From contig CM039180.1 in assembly GCA_008360975.2 (NCBI GenBank), positions 12,181,122 through 12,245,121 of the forward strand: DNA of 64,000 nt, in the 5' to 3' direction. Below the pieces are notes generated by a model. It was not told where the DNA came from. It saw only the letters and a program-made list of their open reading frames with translations, and made no database searches. The position numbers and the translations under genes are program-made. Position 1 is the first letter of the stretch. Each line of letters begins with the position of its first letter. Origin of the DNA: Lichenostomus cassidix (lineage: Eukaryota; Chordata; Aves; Passeriformes; Meliphagidae). Positions 28,501 to 43,500 of the stretch are shown one piece after another.

Positions 28501-31500
28501 TTGCACAGCTTTAGAGTGTTTTATCTGTTCTAATTATTATTGCATTAGTGCTGTGTGGCTCACGGTTAAATGAAATGGTACAGAAGAAGTTTTGTATCAA
28601 AAATCTTGCTCTGGTTTGATTTGCAGGTAGATCTGCTGGGAGTGGAGGCTGCAGAGGTGCTGGGCAGACAAAGCTCCAATAAAACACCAGACATACAAGT
28701 CAATTAATTCTAGTCCTCACTGCGACTCACAGTTTCTCTGGATACTATGTATAACTGCTTTTGCTGTAGATTATTTCCACCTCCATGTCCAGACATAACA
28801 TATTGCTCGTGCTGTAAAGAAACACTGGGTACCCTCATGGATCAACATATCAAATGTAATGGATTTGCTTCACTGCTGGCAAGTCTTTCTGCCTCCTCAG
28901 ATTTACTCCAACATTTGCCACGTAATTCAAAGGAAATAAACCCAGGTGACCTTGTCTCTGCTGCATCTGATTTCTGTGCATTGCTATTCTTACATCTCAG
29001 ATATTACTAATGTAGTAATAACTCACTCAAATATAGGTAACAATGTCTAGCAGATAAAAAAATAATTTTAAATCTGTCTCTTATCCCAAAGATATTTTAC
29101 AAAAGCTCTACCTATTGTGAAATGGAAAAGCAAAGTGTTTTTCATAAATCAAGTAACACTAAAATGTGTGAATATTCTTCTAGCAATTCAGAATTGAAAG
29201 GGATTTGATCAGCTGTGATCCCTAAAATATTCTGTCCCTACTGATATTTCATGCAGTGCAATTTCAGCTACCAGTATCACCATGATGGTGATATCCTGTC
29301 CCCTGTGTTAAATTCTTTAACATACAGATGTGATGGCAATGGGTAGTGGATTGCAGAGTCCCACTTGATTTCAGTCCCCAGGTGCTGAGTGTGGCTTGCA
29401 GCACTGACAGACATGACTGCTTGCCTGTGTACTTCAGGGGATGTCCTCATAAGGAAAGGGGAAGTTTTAATGTGACTACTGAGTCTAGCACCCTTAAGAA
29501 AATACTTGTTCTCATCACTCCTGGCACAAACTGAAACCTCTCCCCAAGTCCTGTGCAGAACTCGGCATGTGTGTGTCACAGCCAGATCTGTTGTGCTTTG
29601 CAGGTGGCTGATAGAGTTAGTCTGGAAGTGAAGAAAATCCCACTGCAATTACTTTAGATTGCTAAAGAGCAGCTCCCAGCAATGCCACTGCAGTGTGCCT
29701 TGCTGTTCAGAAGAGAACATACAATTATTTGTTGATAACTGTTATTTTTCATAAGCATATATACAAGAAACTGAATGTTCAGTTTTGTTTTCCTAAGACA
29801 GAAGTAAAAATTTATCTCCATATAACACCTTGAGGTCAATATATGCAAATCCAGCTAGAGAGCATCATGGAGAAGAGATAAATGATGGTTCTTTGAACAT
29901 GAACAATAAGGAAAACATCGTCTAGTCTAATGGAGTAACTTAAAGGATCTTTTGTATCTTTTGTTGAACAATTTTGTAATTTCAGAATGATCTAGAAATC
30001 AAATTAGTGCTGAGAATTGTGGTATGTGTTTATCAGGTTCTGAAAAAAGTTTGCTGTGAGGAATCTTACAAATTTCAGGGGTCCTTAATATCACACATCA
30101 CTGAGGTTTAGCTAAATGCTGATCTAAAAAATACAATGTTTAGATGTTAGGCATTTTTACTGACAGTGAGTCCTTACAATTAAACCATTATTTAAAGCTT
30201 CAATACCAATGCTGATAGGTAAAAAGTAGATAAAATGCCTGTTAAAATGTTTCTCACAGAACATTAGAGAGGAGTAGGGTGTTTACAAGAGATCAGTGGA
30301 AGATAGTCTTGGAAAAAACGCAGTCTCTCTGAAGTAATACTATAAGAATATCAGCTAACAGAATAAATTAGAAAAAAAAGCCTGTGTTAGCATGCTCACA
30401 ATTAGGATGGAGTCTAATTCATATTAGTGTAAATTTTTTTAACGTGGCTTGCTTAGCATCTCTCACTCATCACATATCTCCTCTGCAGGCTGCAAAGATA
30501 CAACATAAACAGTAAATACACTAAAATATTTGGTTTTCAATAGCTGGTGACAGCTTGATGGGAATTTCTCAGTGAATTATTGGAAACAAATGTGCACAAT
30601 GAGAAAAAACTAAGCTGCAGAAAAGAAAGAATTATGAGATGACAAATGTAAGAGTTATGCTTTCAGAAGATAACTGCTGTTTCAGAAATGGCTCATAATA
30701 CACCAGACTAAGACAAGCAGAGCGTGTGATGTGCAATCGACTTCTCATGCTATGGATTTAGGAAACAAAAACTTGCATGAACTACTGAAGATGTGGCATC
30801 AGTTCCTGGAGCTCTTATTCAAGGAAAAAAAGCAGCATTTAAAAGGTTAATAAAATTAAAGTTAAATTTAATTTAACATGGTAACAGTGGTTCAAATGGA
30901 GGATTTTCTAGTGTGAGGACACAGACTATGTCAACTTGCCTTCACTAGAGAAGTATCACATATGGATTATTCCTCAGTATGTTTTTTTCTCAATGAAATC
31001 CTGAGAGAAATTCTGAAAGGGTGTTACCTGGCTAGTGACAAATCTAGGTCTCGAGTCATCAGCATACGCAAACCTTCTTCATTAAAGAAAAGGTTGTTTC
31101 CTCCAGACATGATACCACATTTCCTTGACGGCTTTCCACCACTCACAAGGAGGAATCTATCCGACTCCAGCTGACCTGAATACACAGTGAATACATATTT
31201 ATGATTTACTCTGAAGTGCTCCTGCTGCAAGAGTGCTACTTCCAGGGGAAGAGAGATAAATTAAAAATCACATGCTGACTGAGAAATATTCAGTGTTTTC
31301 AATGCCATGTATTCTAGAAAGCTGACACACATCAAAACAAAATAAACCCAGAAGTATGAAATCTGGGATCTTAGTTTCCAGTTATTTACAAGGTTTTCCA
31401 ATTTTCTTCATTTATCTTAAGGTAACAACAAAGTACTCAGGTCTATAAAGAAACTCTGGCTACCATGTGGTAGCATGCAAGCAAGGATTGGCAAAACTGA

Positions 31501-34500
31501 ACAAGAGCAGCAACACCTGTGAAAGAATGAGTTTAGTTCACAGGTGCTGCTTTATGCAAAACATGCTCCTCTTGCCGTGCTTGCTAGCGGGGGAAGCCTC
31601 GAGTTTCAGAGTTGTGTGCGGGGATGCTGTGTGTGTGCCCAGGCATGCATGTGAGGCTTTGAGTTCCCTCCTGCCTTCCCTCCTTGGGGTCTGCTGTGGC
31701 TGCAGAGCTCTGGTTCCCACTGCTGAGACACATGGTCTGCTCTGAAACCATGTTTGCTGTAGCAAGGCCAGTCAGATTTCCCGTGTAGTGAGAAACGACA
31801 CAACCTTAAAGCCCTCTGCTGTTTGCCTCGCTTGCAAATGCTCTCTCTGTGCTAAAGTCAAACTATTATCAAAACATAATTTTCTTCTAACATTTTTTTC
31901 TACCTGTGAAGTTCCAGAAGCTCTTTTTCAATGCAAATTTTGTATTCCAGCATTTACAGTGCATCAGACATTCATAAACTATGGTTGCAAATGGCATCTA
32001 AATGACTTAGTTCATGGGAACACCCCCATGGCATACATTATAATCAGAAGCATGCAGGGGTGAGGAAGGCTTTGCTGTTGAATCCCTTGAGCCCTGGGTT
32101 CCACTAAGATGGACAGGCAGCATTCAGATGCCCCTTCCCAGAAGAGATACCTTCAAAGTCATCCTTCAGGAAGTCAGAGTTCTTGGTGCTGATTTTGCAG
32201 GTGGGCCCCGAGTAGCCAGGGTCGCAGATGCACCTGGTGCCGTTGATGCAGCTGCCGTGCCCGTTGCACATCTCCTCGCACTGCGGGCCGATGTACACGT
32301 TGTCAATGGCCCAGGTCACTGGCTGGGACCCAGCAGGGTAAAACCCTTGGTACCACCTGAACCTCGCCAGCCTGGAAATGGCATAAAGTGTGCTTGTTTT
32401 AAATAATAGCTCCATCTTTTTTGTATTCTATACATATACCATCACATGTACACATATATTGTTCTTTCTTTTGGAACTGGCTTGATAAATAGATTAATTC
32501 TAGAAACTGACTGCTAGGTCTAATTCCTTCAGTACCTCATGCATCTTGATGCTGACATTCAACCCAAGTACTGACAGAAATAAAAATAACATTATTCATT
32601 ATTTGTAATCCCAAAACTGAATGACAGATATGATTTTCAAGATTTAAAATCCAGCTATTCTTATCACCATCATTCATGGGGAATATGAATGGCTGTGGTC
32701 TCTTGGATTCCCTTCTGCTTTGGTGTACAGTGCGTGGGTCTGACAGGGCTACCTTCACCCTCCTGAGGAGTGAAATCCTACTTCATGCTTCTATCCTGTC
32801 CCCAGAGAGAGCACCTGTAGAGGTGGAGTGGTGGGATCTCACCCTCAGTTATGCAGAAAGAAAACATGATCTGTCATGTCTCCAGGTATTCAGCTTGCTT
32901 TCAGGCAGCTTAATCTTAAACCAGGCTGATACTGCAAGCTGTTAATTTAAACTATATTCTCCTTTGGGTGCTGTCCTGTCATTTTTAATTCATCTCCTAA
33001 GTGCTGCTCGCATCAATGCTGCATATAAAAAGGAACCAACTGGGGAAGGAGGGAAAACAAATTGAGATGAGGAAAACACTTGAGAGACTAATTTTATTCC
33101 CAGTTGAGAAAACGTTTTAAGGGAGGAAGGAAACCAGAAGATTGAGAAGGGAAAAGCACTTAATTGCCTTGTGTGTTTAATGTGTCTTGTTAAAGATATC
33201 TAAATTCAGCAGGCGAATCAATTCCACAGGTAATTGTAGCTGACAATTTTTTTTCCTTGATTTGCTAAAAAGAAATTTTTATGAGGGGATTTAGGTGACA
33301 ACTGATAATGGATGGGTGGGGACACTACTAAGAAAGATGCCCAAGAACCAGAGCTCTGCTGGATGTCAAAATCATCAACTTTATTGCGCCTTGAGGTGAA
33401 GGACACAAGTATGAGGCTAGAGGTGTTGTAAGCTCCTCTTGAGAGCAGATCTTTGCCCCACATGCTGGATTTTTTTCCTGAGACACATCAGCTCCTTCTC
33501 TCAGGGTCACTGCTGGCAAGAGTGAAGCAACACTCATGCCTGAAGCAGAGAGTGAACCACTGGTCTTGCTTAAGTTGGTTGGGGTTTCTTCTTTGGCTCA
33601 ACAGGACCTGGACTTTTCCTTCAGGACATAGCTGGAATATTAATTATTTCTTACAGCAGTCTGCTGAGAACATGTATTGATTTCTAAAATTACATACGTA
33701 GTGGAAATAACTTAAAATGCCTTCATGCTCAGTTAAATATAACCACTTGACACTTTGGGGATGAAAAGGCTGGGGGAGTTTTTTAGAATTGCACAAGGAG
33801 ACAGGTTTGGATTTTTTTTTCTTGTTATTCCAGTGTATTCTGGTGGAGAAATATCCCCTTCAGCCCTCTGGCCCAAGGATTTAATGCACCGAATGTCCCA
33901 TGTAAGCTATTCTGCACTGCTGAATTTAAATGAGTTAGGAGTATGCACAGCCTAAATTTTCAGTTGGAGGGATGCATTGATGGTTGAGTAAAGGGTAAAA
34001 TAATTCTTTTGCACAAACCCAGGAAGCACAAGTGAGCTGCTGAAAGAGATGGCTACCTATTCCATGCTTGAGATGTTAACTGTCATAAACCAGAAAACTC
34101 AAGTTTAAAATTTAAACATTTTCATAAATTATTAAACATCCAGTCTCTCCAAACTTCATTCTTATTTCTTGTATAGGTCTTTTCATAGTTTCAGAGGCAC
34201 ATATGGGGTCACTTATTTAGTGGAGGACCCATTGACTGCAGTAGTTTCATAAATACTCAGTCTCATAGCTGCATGGACTCATAAAGTCTCATAGTTGCAC
34301 AGCTCATTTTCATTCATACATGCTACAGTTTAAACATTAATGGTGTGATCTTTTACATAAAGTGAGTTGATGCTTGATGACAGTTATCCCTGAAAAAGTA
34401 AACAGTAGTGTTTTTACTTTGAAAAGTTACATATTACTATGCCTGCTAGCACATCCTGTTTTTCTTTGCTGTGTTATCATCCAACCTGATTTGTTTCACT

Positions 34501-37500
34501 AAATCTAAGCTTCGAGTGACTGCAGCAGTTAATTTCTTAGAATATTACAGCTGAGACTGTGAGTTTTTAAATCAGACCATTTCCTTATACTGAAGTAGAA
34601 TCAAGCTTATAACCAAGCTTATAAAGCTTGAAGTAGAATCAAGCTTATAACCAAGCTTATAAAGCTTGAAGTAGAATCACACTTATAATCAAGCTTATAA
34701 AGCTCACGTTTTACTGCATTTTCTAATGAAGCTTCAATTTCGTGCAAGAATATAATTAGTAAATCCAAATGGCTGATGCAATTCTGTAAAGAACACTCAA
34801 AGCACTCTAAGAACAGTCAGTTTTGCATTAATTTTACCAAGCAACCCCTTTCCATTAAAATATCATGAATTCAATATATAGGTAATAGGAAATTACCAGT
34901 AGTTATTCTACAGCATTAGGCACAATATATTTTGGGGAATCACCTGAACACCAGCTAACATTCAGGGCAAAAAGCAGAGCAAAAATTGGTCATCTGGTCT
35001 GCTCTAGGGCTGCAGTTCTTATGCACCACTCTTGTGCTGGGATGACATTTTGGGTGAAAAAGAGAAATAAAAGCAAAGCAACAAACAGCTGGGCAGCATC
35101 AGGAGCTGCACACTTACCCACAGAGGTGCAGTTTTCCGAAGTGAATGACCTCCCTCCTCCAGCCCTGGGTGGTGCCTGCGTAGTAAGTGCTGCTGGGGTG
35201 ATGCTCAGTGGAGCAGAGGGAGCTGAGGTGGCTGCTGCTGCTGTAGCACAAGGGCAGCAGCAGGTGCCAGGTGGCCCCCAGGTCTCGTGAGAACTCCAAC
35301 TTCACCGGGTCGGCAGAGGAGCTGTCGGTGGTGCAGCCGATATTGATCTGGGGACCAAGGCATCAAACACAGGAGGTGACACAGGGCAGGCTGTGGGACT
35401 CCCAGTCGTTCTTCACCTTAGCAAGCCTCTCCATTTTGGTACAGTATTTGTTAAGTCCAGGAAAATGGTGACTTGGGAACCCATTAACAATAGGGATGTT
35501 GCACTCAGGACATACACGTGAACATGAACTCTTGCACATTGCCCTCCTGTCCATGAGTATACCACACTGTGACTTACGATAAAATGATAAGAAATCCCCA
35601 ACAACTTCTACTAAGAGAAAATTGTAAAGTTAATTGGAAGAATCCCAAAGGAGAGCTGTTAACATTGCTGAAACAAATGCATCAGCTCTTGCAGTCCTCT
35701 GGCAGGTACTGAAGTAATCACAGCATCAAAATATGTGCATTATTTAAAGCAGAAATATTAAAGCAAGAAATGCAAACATTAACTTTTTGTTAATGCTGAG
35801 CTGTTAATTGCTGAGGTTCCCTATGGTCCTTTTTTATGTTACATTAAAAAAAAAAGCTTATCTCCTCAATATGTTCAGCTTTCATAATCACTACCCATTT
35901 TGTTCATGTATAATGGCAAAGCCCAAGGGCACCATTAAAAGAGCATCACAACTGGATTGGATTTAGAATCAATGTGACAACAAAACTTAGTTTGGCAGTG
36001 GTAGACTTCTCAGGATGTGCTTACAAGATTCCTGATATAAAGAACGGTAGAAAAGGCAGAAAATGTACATGAAAACCAGTTCTACTACTGACAAAAATAC
36101 AAAATGTTTAAGACAGAACTTGAGATCTCTTAAGACACATTTTCTGCATGCAATCAGTGCAAATTATTCTGCTTTTCTTTGACACTGATATTTAGATGTT
36201 CTTATAATTTCAAATAGCTTTTGTAAAGGAAGAATTATTACCTTTACAGAATGACTGTCATATAAAATAAGATGTACTGTACTTACCACACAACAAATAA
36301 AACCAATTGCTGATGATATATAAAGCCTGTATTAAAAGTATGTAACAGTTTGATATTTTTATGTATCTTTGTAGGAAAAAAAAAAGTCTTTCTAGCATGC
36401 TGTTCTGTAATGAAAATCTATTTATTCCTAAAATGCAGTAATCCTTAGAACTCTGCATGAACATGGGAAGTGTATCCTACATTGGATTTCCATCATCACT
36501 CTTCAGTGCACATGAGTCCCATCAACCTACATTTGACTAGAAGGGTTGTCTACTCATCTGGAAGCTTAGAGAGATGCTTGACCCAATATAGGTTTTGACT
36601 CTTGAGACACAGAGAGAAACTCTACTGCATTATGCATAACTACTTCATTTACACTAATGTTCTCAAAAATGTGAGCTGAAAATGATGTTCTTACCACATA
36701 TGGAAGTAAACATGTAGATTTTATGAGTTAATGCTCTGAAGCTTTATGAATATCTTAAAGTGACCTCAAACATTTTTGTTCTACAGGCTGTAATCTATAT
36801 TTTAAAACAGAAAATGGTTTGCATTAAATAATTTATGAATTAGTTGCCTGACAAATTGAAGTGTGCATGAGTAGACAGCTAAACCTAATTTTCTTGGAAA
36901 ACCCTTACTATCATTCTAGTAATTTTTAAAAACTTGTATAATTTGATGATTATTATGTGCCTCAAATTAATGCTACAACATGACACATTTTTATTAAAAG
37001 CAGCCTGGTAACTGTGACATGACAATTTATATGCCAGATTCTTTTCCACTTTCTTAATGACAGTATAATGACCTCTCTGAACTAGTAAGTAATAGGCTAA
37101 CTGGTTACTCTCATGAATAGCTGCCCTAGCCAGTGCAGAGTTTAGATTCTAGGATAAATCAGAAACACAGTTCAGTTTAGTCTCTGTGTTGTCATTGGGG
37201 TACCTGTTTCCACTGACTGTATGAGAAACACAAAAATATGCTCCTTATTCATGAGGTTTAATTAACTCCCTAAGATGGGATGGCTTCAGGTCATGCTAGC
37301 CCAAAACCAGCTTCATCCAGAGCATCTACAATGTGGGCAGAAGCAAAAGGAAAGCAAAAGCTTGTGTCTCTGAGAAGGTGCAACACTGCAGTTAAGCCAG
37401 CAGGTACAAAAAGTTATTTTCTACAGTCACAGATGAAGTTGTAGCTCTCCACTGGTCAGCCTGTGAAAATGCTGCACTCATACCTTGAGCAGGCTGGGAA

Positions 37501-40500
37501 GTGGCAATCTGGACCCTCATATTTAGCTCATTCTCTTGCCTGCCAATGGTGACTCTCCAACTCATAGGACATTGACTTTAATACTATCAGTGCAAGCACA
37601 TAGGCATGGACAAAGTAGTAATTTAGGCAAGAAAGTAGACTTTGAGGCAGGAATTTCCCTTATCTGTGTATTGAAAACATCATGATACATTCACATAAGG
37701 GAAAGTAATGTCAAAGCAATTAGAGGGGAAATTAGATAGGTTTCTCTAGTTGGCACTAAGAACAGCTGGGCAAATACACCAGAGCAGAACATGGAAGAAC
37801 ATGAAGCAAAAGGAAAAATAACTTTCTAAGGACAAGTACCTCAAATTGGATGATAGTATTTTCATTTACACTCAGGTCCCTTGTGGTAATGGAGTGTTCT
37901 CCAACTTCATTTGAAACAAATACCATAGCTGAGTCCTCTTCCCTGTAAATAAAGGAAAGAAATGCTTTGGACTCTGTTTACAAAGTCACTTCTTTCTAGC
38001 GTATTGCTGAGAGAATCTTACGGAGCTCTTTTAGATGAATATGGGCAATAAAGCCCAATGTTTCCACCAGGATAGAAAAACCAGTTGTCCTCTTTAGGAC
38101 CGAAATCAAAGGTATCCAAAAGGATAACGGGATTCTTTAGGTTATTGCCGTCAATAATGAAGTCATCAATAATCCAGATTTCTTCTTTTTTGCCTATACA
38201 GAAAAGAGAAATACTCTTATTAAGACTTAATACTACTATTATTAGAGAGCCAAACAGCAGCCAGTATTTATGGATTATGTGGAGAAGAGGGTGCTAAAAG
38301 TGTGGGTTCACTATTTTCACTTTCCACAAAAATAATCCCCATACAGCCACCTGACCCTATGGAAGTAACTTTTATTCCCTAAAATTTATAGAAGTCACAG
38401 CAAAATGAAGAGTGGAAAACAATGTGTCTTGAAAATTTATCTTCTGTTGAAATCATTTACTTTGAAACTCTGTCATCATCTTCTTCAGTTAAGAATCATC
38501 TAAATGAGCAATGGCTACAGAGCTCAAGCAGCCTGAAAGTGCAATTTCATTCTACATCCTTGCACTCAGCAGCTTGTGTTTGCCTGGGAGGAGTTATTCC
38601 ATAGAGAAGGAAACTCTGAAACTCCTCTCCAATGGATTATGCATTCATATATGTCAGAAAATTGGTATTCTCAAACTGAAGAGGAAGGATTAAATTGACA
38701 GATCTTTTGTGTAACATGATTTCATCTATCTAAAAGCGTTTGAATTGATCAGAGAAAAGTTTAGAAAATTTTTTTAGGCAGGACACATCAGAAGAATGAA
38801 CTGAGACTGGATTGTCAGGACCAGATTTGAATTTGCTTTTTTTTGTAAGGGGTTTGCTAGGAATTTGCCTACATGGAATAAACTGTTGCTGAATCACCAT
38901 GTGAATTCTTGAGAGCTGTTAATGTCAGTTTTTGCTAGGAAATGTGCTCAGAGCAACTGAGAGCAGAGAAGAGCTTCCTTCAGCTGGCACATCTGTAATC
39001 AGGAGGAATGAGCTGTGCTTCTCTTGTGGTTTTCCAGTCCTTTACAATTTAATCAAAAGATTAACTGCTCACTACATACTCTTTCTAAATGGGTTTTTAA
39101 TGCCTAGTTAATTCTGAGTAAGGTAGGCTCAGTTCCCATTGACACTTGGGACACTTTTGTGTAATTAGAGCATCCTAATGGGGCCTCAGTGTAAGTGAGA
39201 ATCAGGTCCATTAAAAATAATGAGAAGAACCTGAGTGAAGTTAACTTCATCGGTGTTGCTTGATCTCCCACTCCCTCCAGGGCCAAAGCTGATGGTTTTC
39301 TGCACACAATTCAGGAGTGTCAGGTGCTTTCACTTTAAAGCCCTCAACTGCTTTATAAGAAGAGCAAACATAATCCTGCAGTAATTTAGATGGAGATAAA
39401 ACACAAACCCCCTATGACTTAAGAGTCTTGATAATTGTGCAGTTTAAAAAATCCACTCTCAGGGATGCTGAGCTGTGCAAGCATGGACCTGGATTCCCAG
39501 GGGTGTCTCTTTCTTACCATTGTTGTAAGGTTGCCAGAGCCTGAAGCGTGTTGCGTTGCTTTGGGCTGCATAGGGCAGAGGAACGTTAATAAAGAGGACA
39601 TCTGTGGTCTGTGTGAAGTAAAACTCATCTATCAGGTGCCAAGTGATGCCACCATTGACAGAATATTGCAGCAGGATGGAATGAGACCTCTCGGGGGTGC
39701 CTGGAGCAGAAAGGATATGGATTTACGTTCATATAATCCAGTAAGTTCAAAAATGCTTCTTCAGGTATAGATAAAATTATGTTGTTCTGACATCTATTAC
39801 AAGGTATGGACTTTCTTTAACAACAACTTAAGCTGTTGAGATTTTATATATGTATTGCACACACACATTTTCCTGTGCTTGCCCTTGCTTGTCTGTCTGC
39901 AAAATACAAATGAAATAGGGTCTAAATTTACATTACTGTTCATTATACTTATGATCATAGTTAATTACTTAGATGAGAAGCTAGCTCTGTGTTACACTTC
40001 TTCAGATTAGAACAAACCGGCTCCTTCTACTACAGACACATTCCAGTAATATAGAATTTATTTGCTTGTTTTGTCCAGGTACCAGACATTATCATCACCA
40101 TGTGTAGCACACACAGAAAAAGACACAGTCCCTATCCTCACAGATTTATAGTCTATGGCTGTCACTGCAGACACTAGGGTGAAGATATTCAAGCCCAGAA
40201 ATAACATAGTTGATGGGAAGCACTGAGGATCTTTATTAGCATGTTTTAACAACAACAAAGCAATATTCTGTGCTTTAAGCTGGGCCTAAAAGTCAGTGGA
40301 ACTGACAATATAATTTGCGTTTTCTAACTACCAGCTCCTCCTATATTTTTTACTTAGAGCTTTAAAGAGTAAAAAACCAAAAGCTGTTTACAGCCCTAGC
40401 TATTAACACATGCTAATTGGAGCTCAGAACTCACACTTGATGCTATTTACACTACACAAGCTCAGCCCCCAGCATGTATTTGGCCTGTGCCTAACTTGCT

Positions 40501-43500
40501 GACCAGGAATATCAGTATCCAAGTGACAACATCTCTGTACTGGGTTCTCACTCAGACGAATTTACACTCTCTGCTCCCTTCATGTTGTGGCACAGCGATG
40601 GCACGTCCCCAAAAACTCAGTCTGAGGGCAGGAACCAGCAGAAAAAAAGGACTAAGAGACAGTTTCTTCATCCCTCACTCACTCTGTGTTATTGTGCAAG
40701 CTTCTCCATGTTCTTAAATTAACCACATTTGCTGAAAACAAAGTGCCTGATGCACATGCTCCTGCTCCCCTCTGCCCCAGTGCTGAGTATTCCAAGCACC
40801 AGCTGTGGAACAGAGCAGGGAAGAGATGTTTGCAGTCAGGAGATGATTTCAGCTTATCTGTGGCAATTAATGGTAAACAACACACTGCTTTTAACACTCA
40901 CAGCTGAGATGTGCCCAGCTATATTAATTTGTATTCAATATTAGGGAGCTTGCTGGGACTAAGTCCTGGATCCACGACTAGGGCTAACAAGCCAGACAGA
41001 TTTAATAAGGAACAATTTCTCCTGCAGTTTCATGGTCTTACTCCTTGTGGAGTGCCAAAATCCAGGCTTGAGTCTTTGGCTATTCTGCCTTCAGAACAAT
41101 ATTTTCACTCACTTTTTTTAAAAACATTTTTTCAGTGATGATATGAGGAAGTATTACCAAGGCATAGTTTTGTAAAAGAACTCTTCAAAAAGACTTATAA
41201 ACATGAAATATTTGGCATGTTATCATTTTGGTGTGTTGTTATGTTTTTGGCTGTTACTGTTTTCTCTCATTTTGAAAAAGTACTAAACCCAGTAATAAAT
41301 AGTGATATGTATGATTAAATGCCCATTAAAGAAAATCAATAATAATTCACATTTTCACTTGCCCATACAGAGATTTTGCTAAGATACTTATTTCAAAACT
41401 ATTTTCAAGCTGTTGGCTAACATTGAGTCAGTTAGGGTCCAGTCCCAAAGCACTGAGCTTCTCACAGAAGCTATGGACATCTTCCATACACTAAAGGAAG
41501 AGGAGTTTTTAAATGTTCAGAGTTCAGCCTGGAAGTGCCAATTCTATTAGCAACGCTGGGAAAAACTGAAATTGCATGGGAGTGACTCAAACCTTCAAGC
41601 AGGTTAGTGGTTTTCCATCATGTCACTCCAGACTTGGACATAATTATTTTTTAAAGCCAAGGATGGCAGGGCCTTGGAGCAGGGTAAGATTGAATCATTG
41701 GCTTGAAAGACCTTGTACTGGAGACACTGTCACAAGTTATTTACACCAACATGTAAACTTGTCTTGCAAAGTCTGACTATTCTTCATATCAATTAAATAG
41801 AATTATGGAGTTTGTTATCCCTAAGATACCTACTAGCCAGTCAAATGGTAAGAGATTTTAATGCAGCGGACTGAAGCTTGAAAATGAAAAACACTGTATT
41901 TTCCTATCAGTCCCTTACGTAATTTACTGTAGGCACAAACGACATAAAAAAAGGGATAAATTAATTTTTTTTCCCAACATAGTGGAAAATCTCTAAAAAA
42001 TCTTGAGCTGGTTTTTTTCGCTTCTGCTCAAAGACTTTACTGGCTGTGCTATTTTTGATGCTACCACAGATCACTTTTTTTTTAGGAACTGCACAGACAG
42101 CCAGGCAGGCTGGGAGCAAGGTAGGGATGATGTAAAATTTCAAACAAGTTCCCATACAATTTACGATAAACTGGTGATCACTACCATACACTGAAGTTGC
42201 ATATATAAATCTGTATTCCTTTCTGTGTTGCTACTATGTACTAATATAGCTGGAGAAGTGATTGTAAATCAACAGCGATCTTACCTTTGGCAATAAATTT
42301 AAATGAAAACTGGATGTACACTGTATTAGTGCAGTCTAGATCTCTTGACACAAGCATTCTCAGTCCTTCCTGCAAATACAGAATATACAGTGTGAATATC
42401 AGTGCCCATTATTGAAGATGTTCTGTACCTTATTGTTGCCTGGATGTTGTCTGCTACTGACTGCTGGTGGCAGCAAGAGAGGTAGCTCCCTCTACCACAT
42501 CTTTTCCAGGCAGAAAATGGGGACAGTGACAGCCTTGGCCAAGATATGGCAGAGTTCATGATCAGGTACAGATGCAATTCCAGCTCATTCAGTTCATGCT
42601 CTGAACAACTGGGATGTGATCAGATCTGCAAACACTGATTTAGATGTTGAATCCAAGTCATTACACTCATTTTTTGTGCAAACTGCATCATTGCCAAGCA
42701 CCTTAATTTCCAGGCAGGCACAGTCCTCTCTAGGAGTCCTTTCCTGTACCTCAAAACATATTTTGTACAAATATCTTCTTCTGGGGCAACCTGTTGACCT
42801 GTAAGGAGAGGGAGCAGACGGGAAACCTCACAGGGACCCCTGAGTCCCTGTCCAGCTCTACTGATGAGCTCATTGTTGTGTGGATCCTGAGGCCAGAGCC
42901 AGTCCCTGCTCTGCAGAGATCTGGCAAACCTCCTCTCAGAGCTCCCCTCTTTCTCAGACCCATTTCCCCAGGGGAACGATCTGCAGCAACAAGCAATGCA
43001 AATTTTGGATAATTCACATCTCATGATCTGGGATTTAAATCATCTAAAGAGGTTGAACTGGAATAAAGGTTTTGCAGATAAGTATTTCAAAGAATTAATT
43101 TATACACCAAAAATTACTGAACTTCTTTTTTTGGGGGGCACCTGAGTTCATAGTGTTAAATGAAGACTTGGGTGAGCTGAGAACTTGTGTACTTGTGAAC
43201 AGAAGTCTTTCTATTATGCATTTTGTTAAGAATTGAAAAAATCAGAAAATACATTTTCTGGCCTTTTAAAATCTGCAATTAACAAAGTTTTCAAAGAGCT
43301 AGAAAACATCAAAATGATAAAATCGAGTAAAATACAGGCAAACTACATAAACACTGATTACACAGACCACACCCCTGACTAATCTGTATTATTCAAAATA
43401 CCAAAAAGCCAATCACGAGATTTCAAGATGATTGTAATATGTACCATATTTCCAAATAGTTCACCTCAAGAATCTCAGTGTAGGGTTTCATTCTTTTCCT

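Noticed and set aside
28468..28511. Short regular repeats considered as a CRISPR-like array
   Set aside because: Contiguous tandem units with no spacers, inside a vertebrate intron.
32128..32406. 92-codon plus-strand open frame opposite exon 42
   Set aside because: Antisense shadow of a GC-rich conserved exon; no independent coding evidence. Similar shadows at 11045-11329, 16511-16765, 16620-16868 and 59323-59646 were left out for the same reason.
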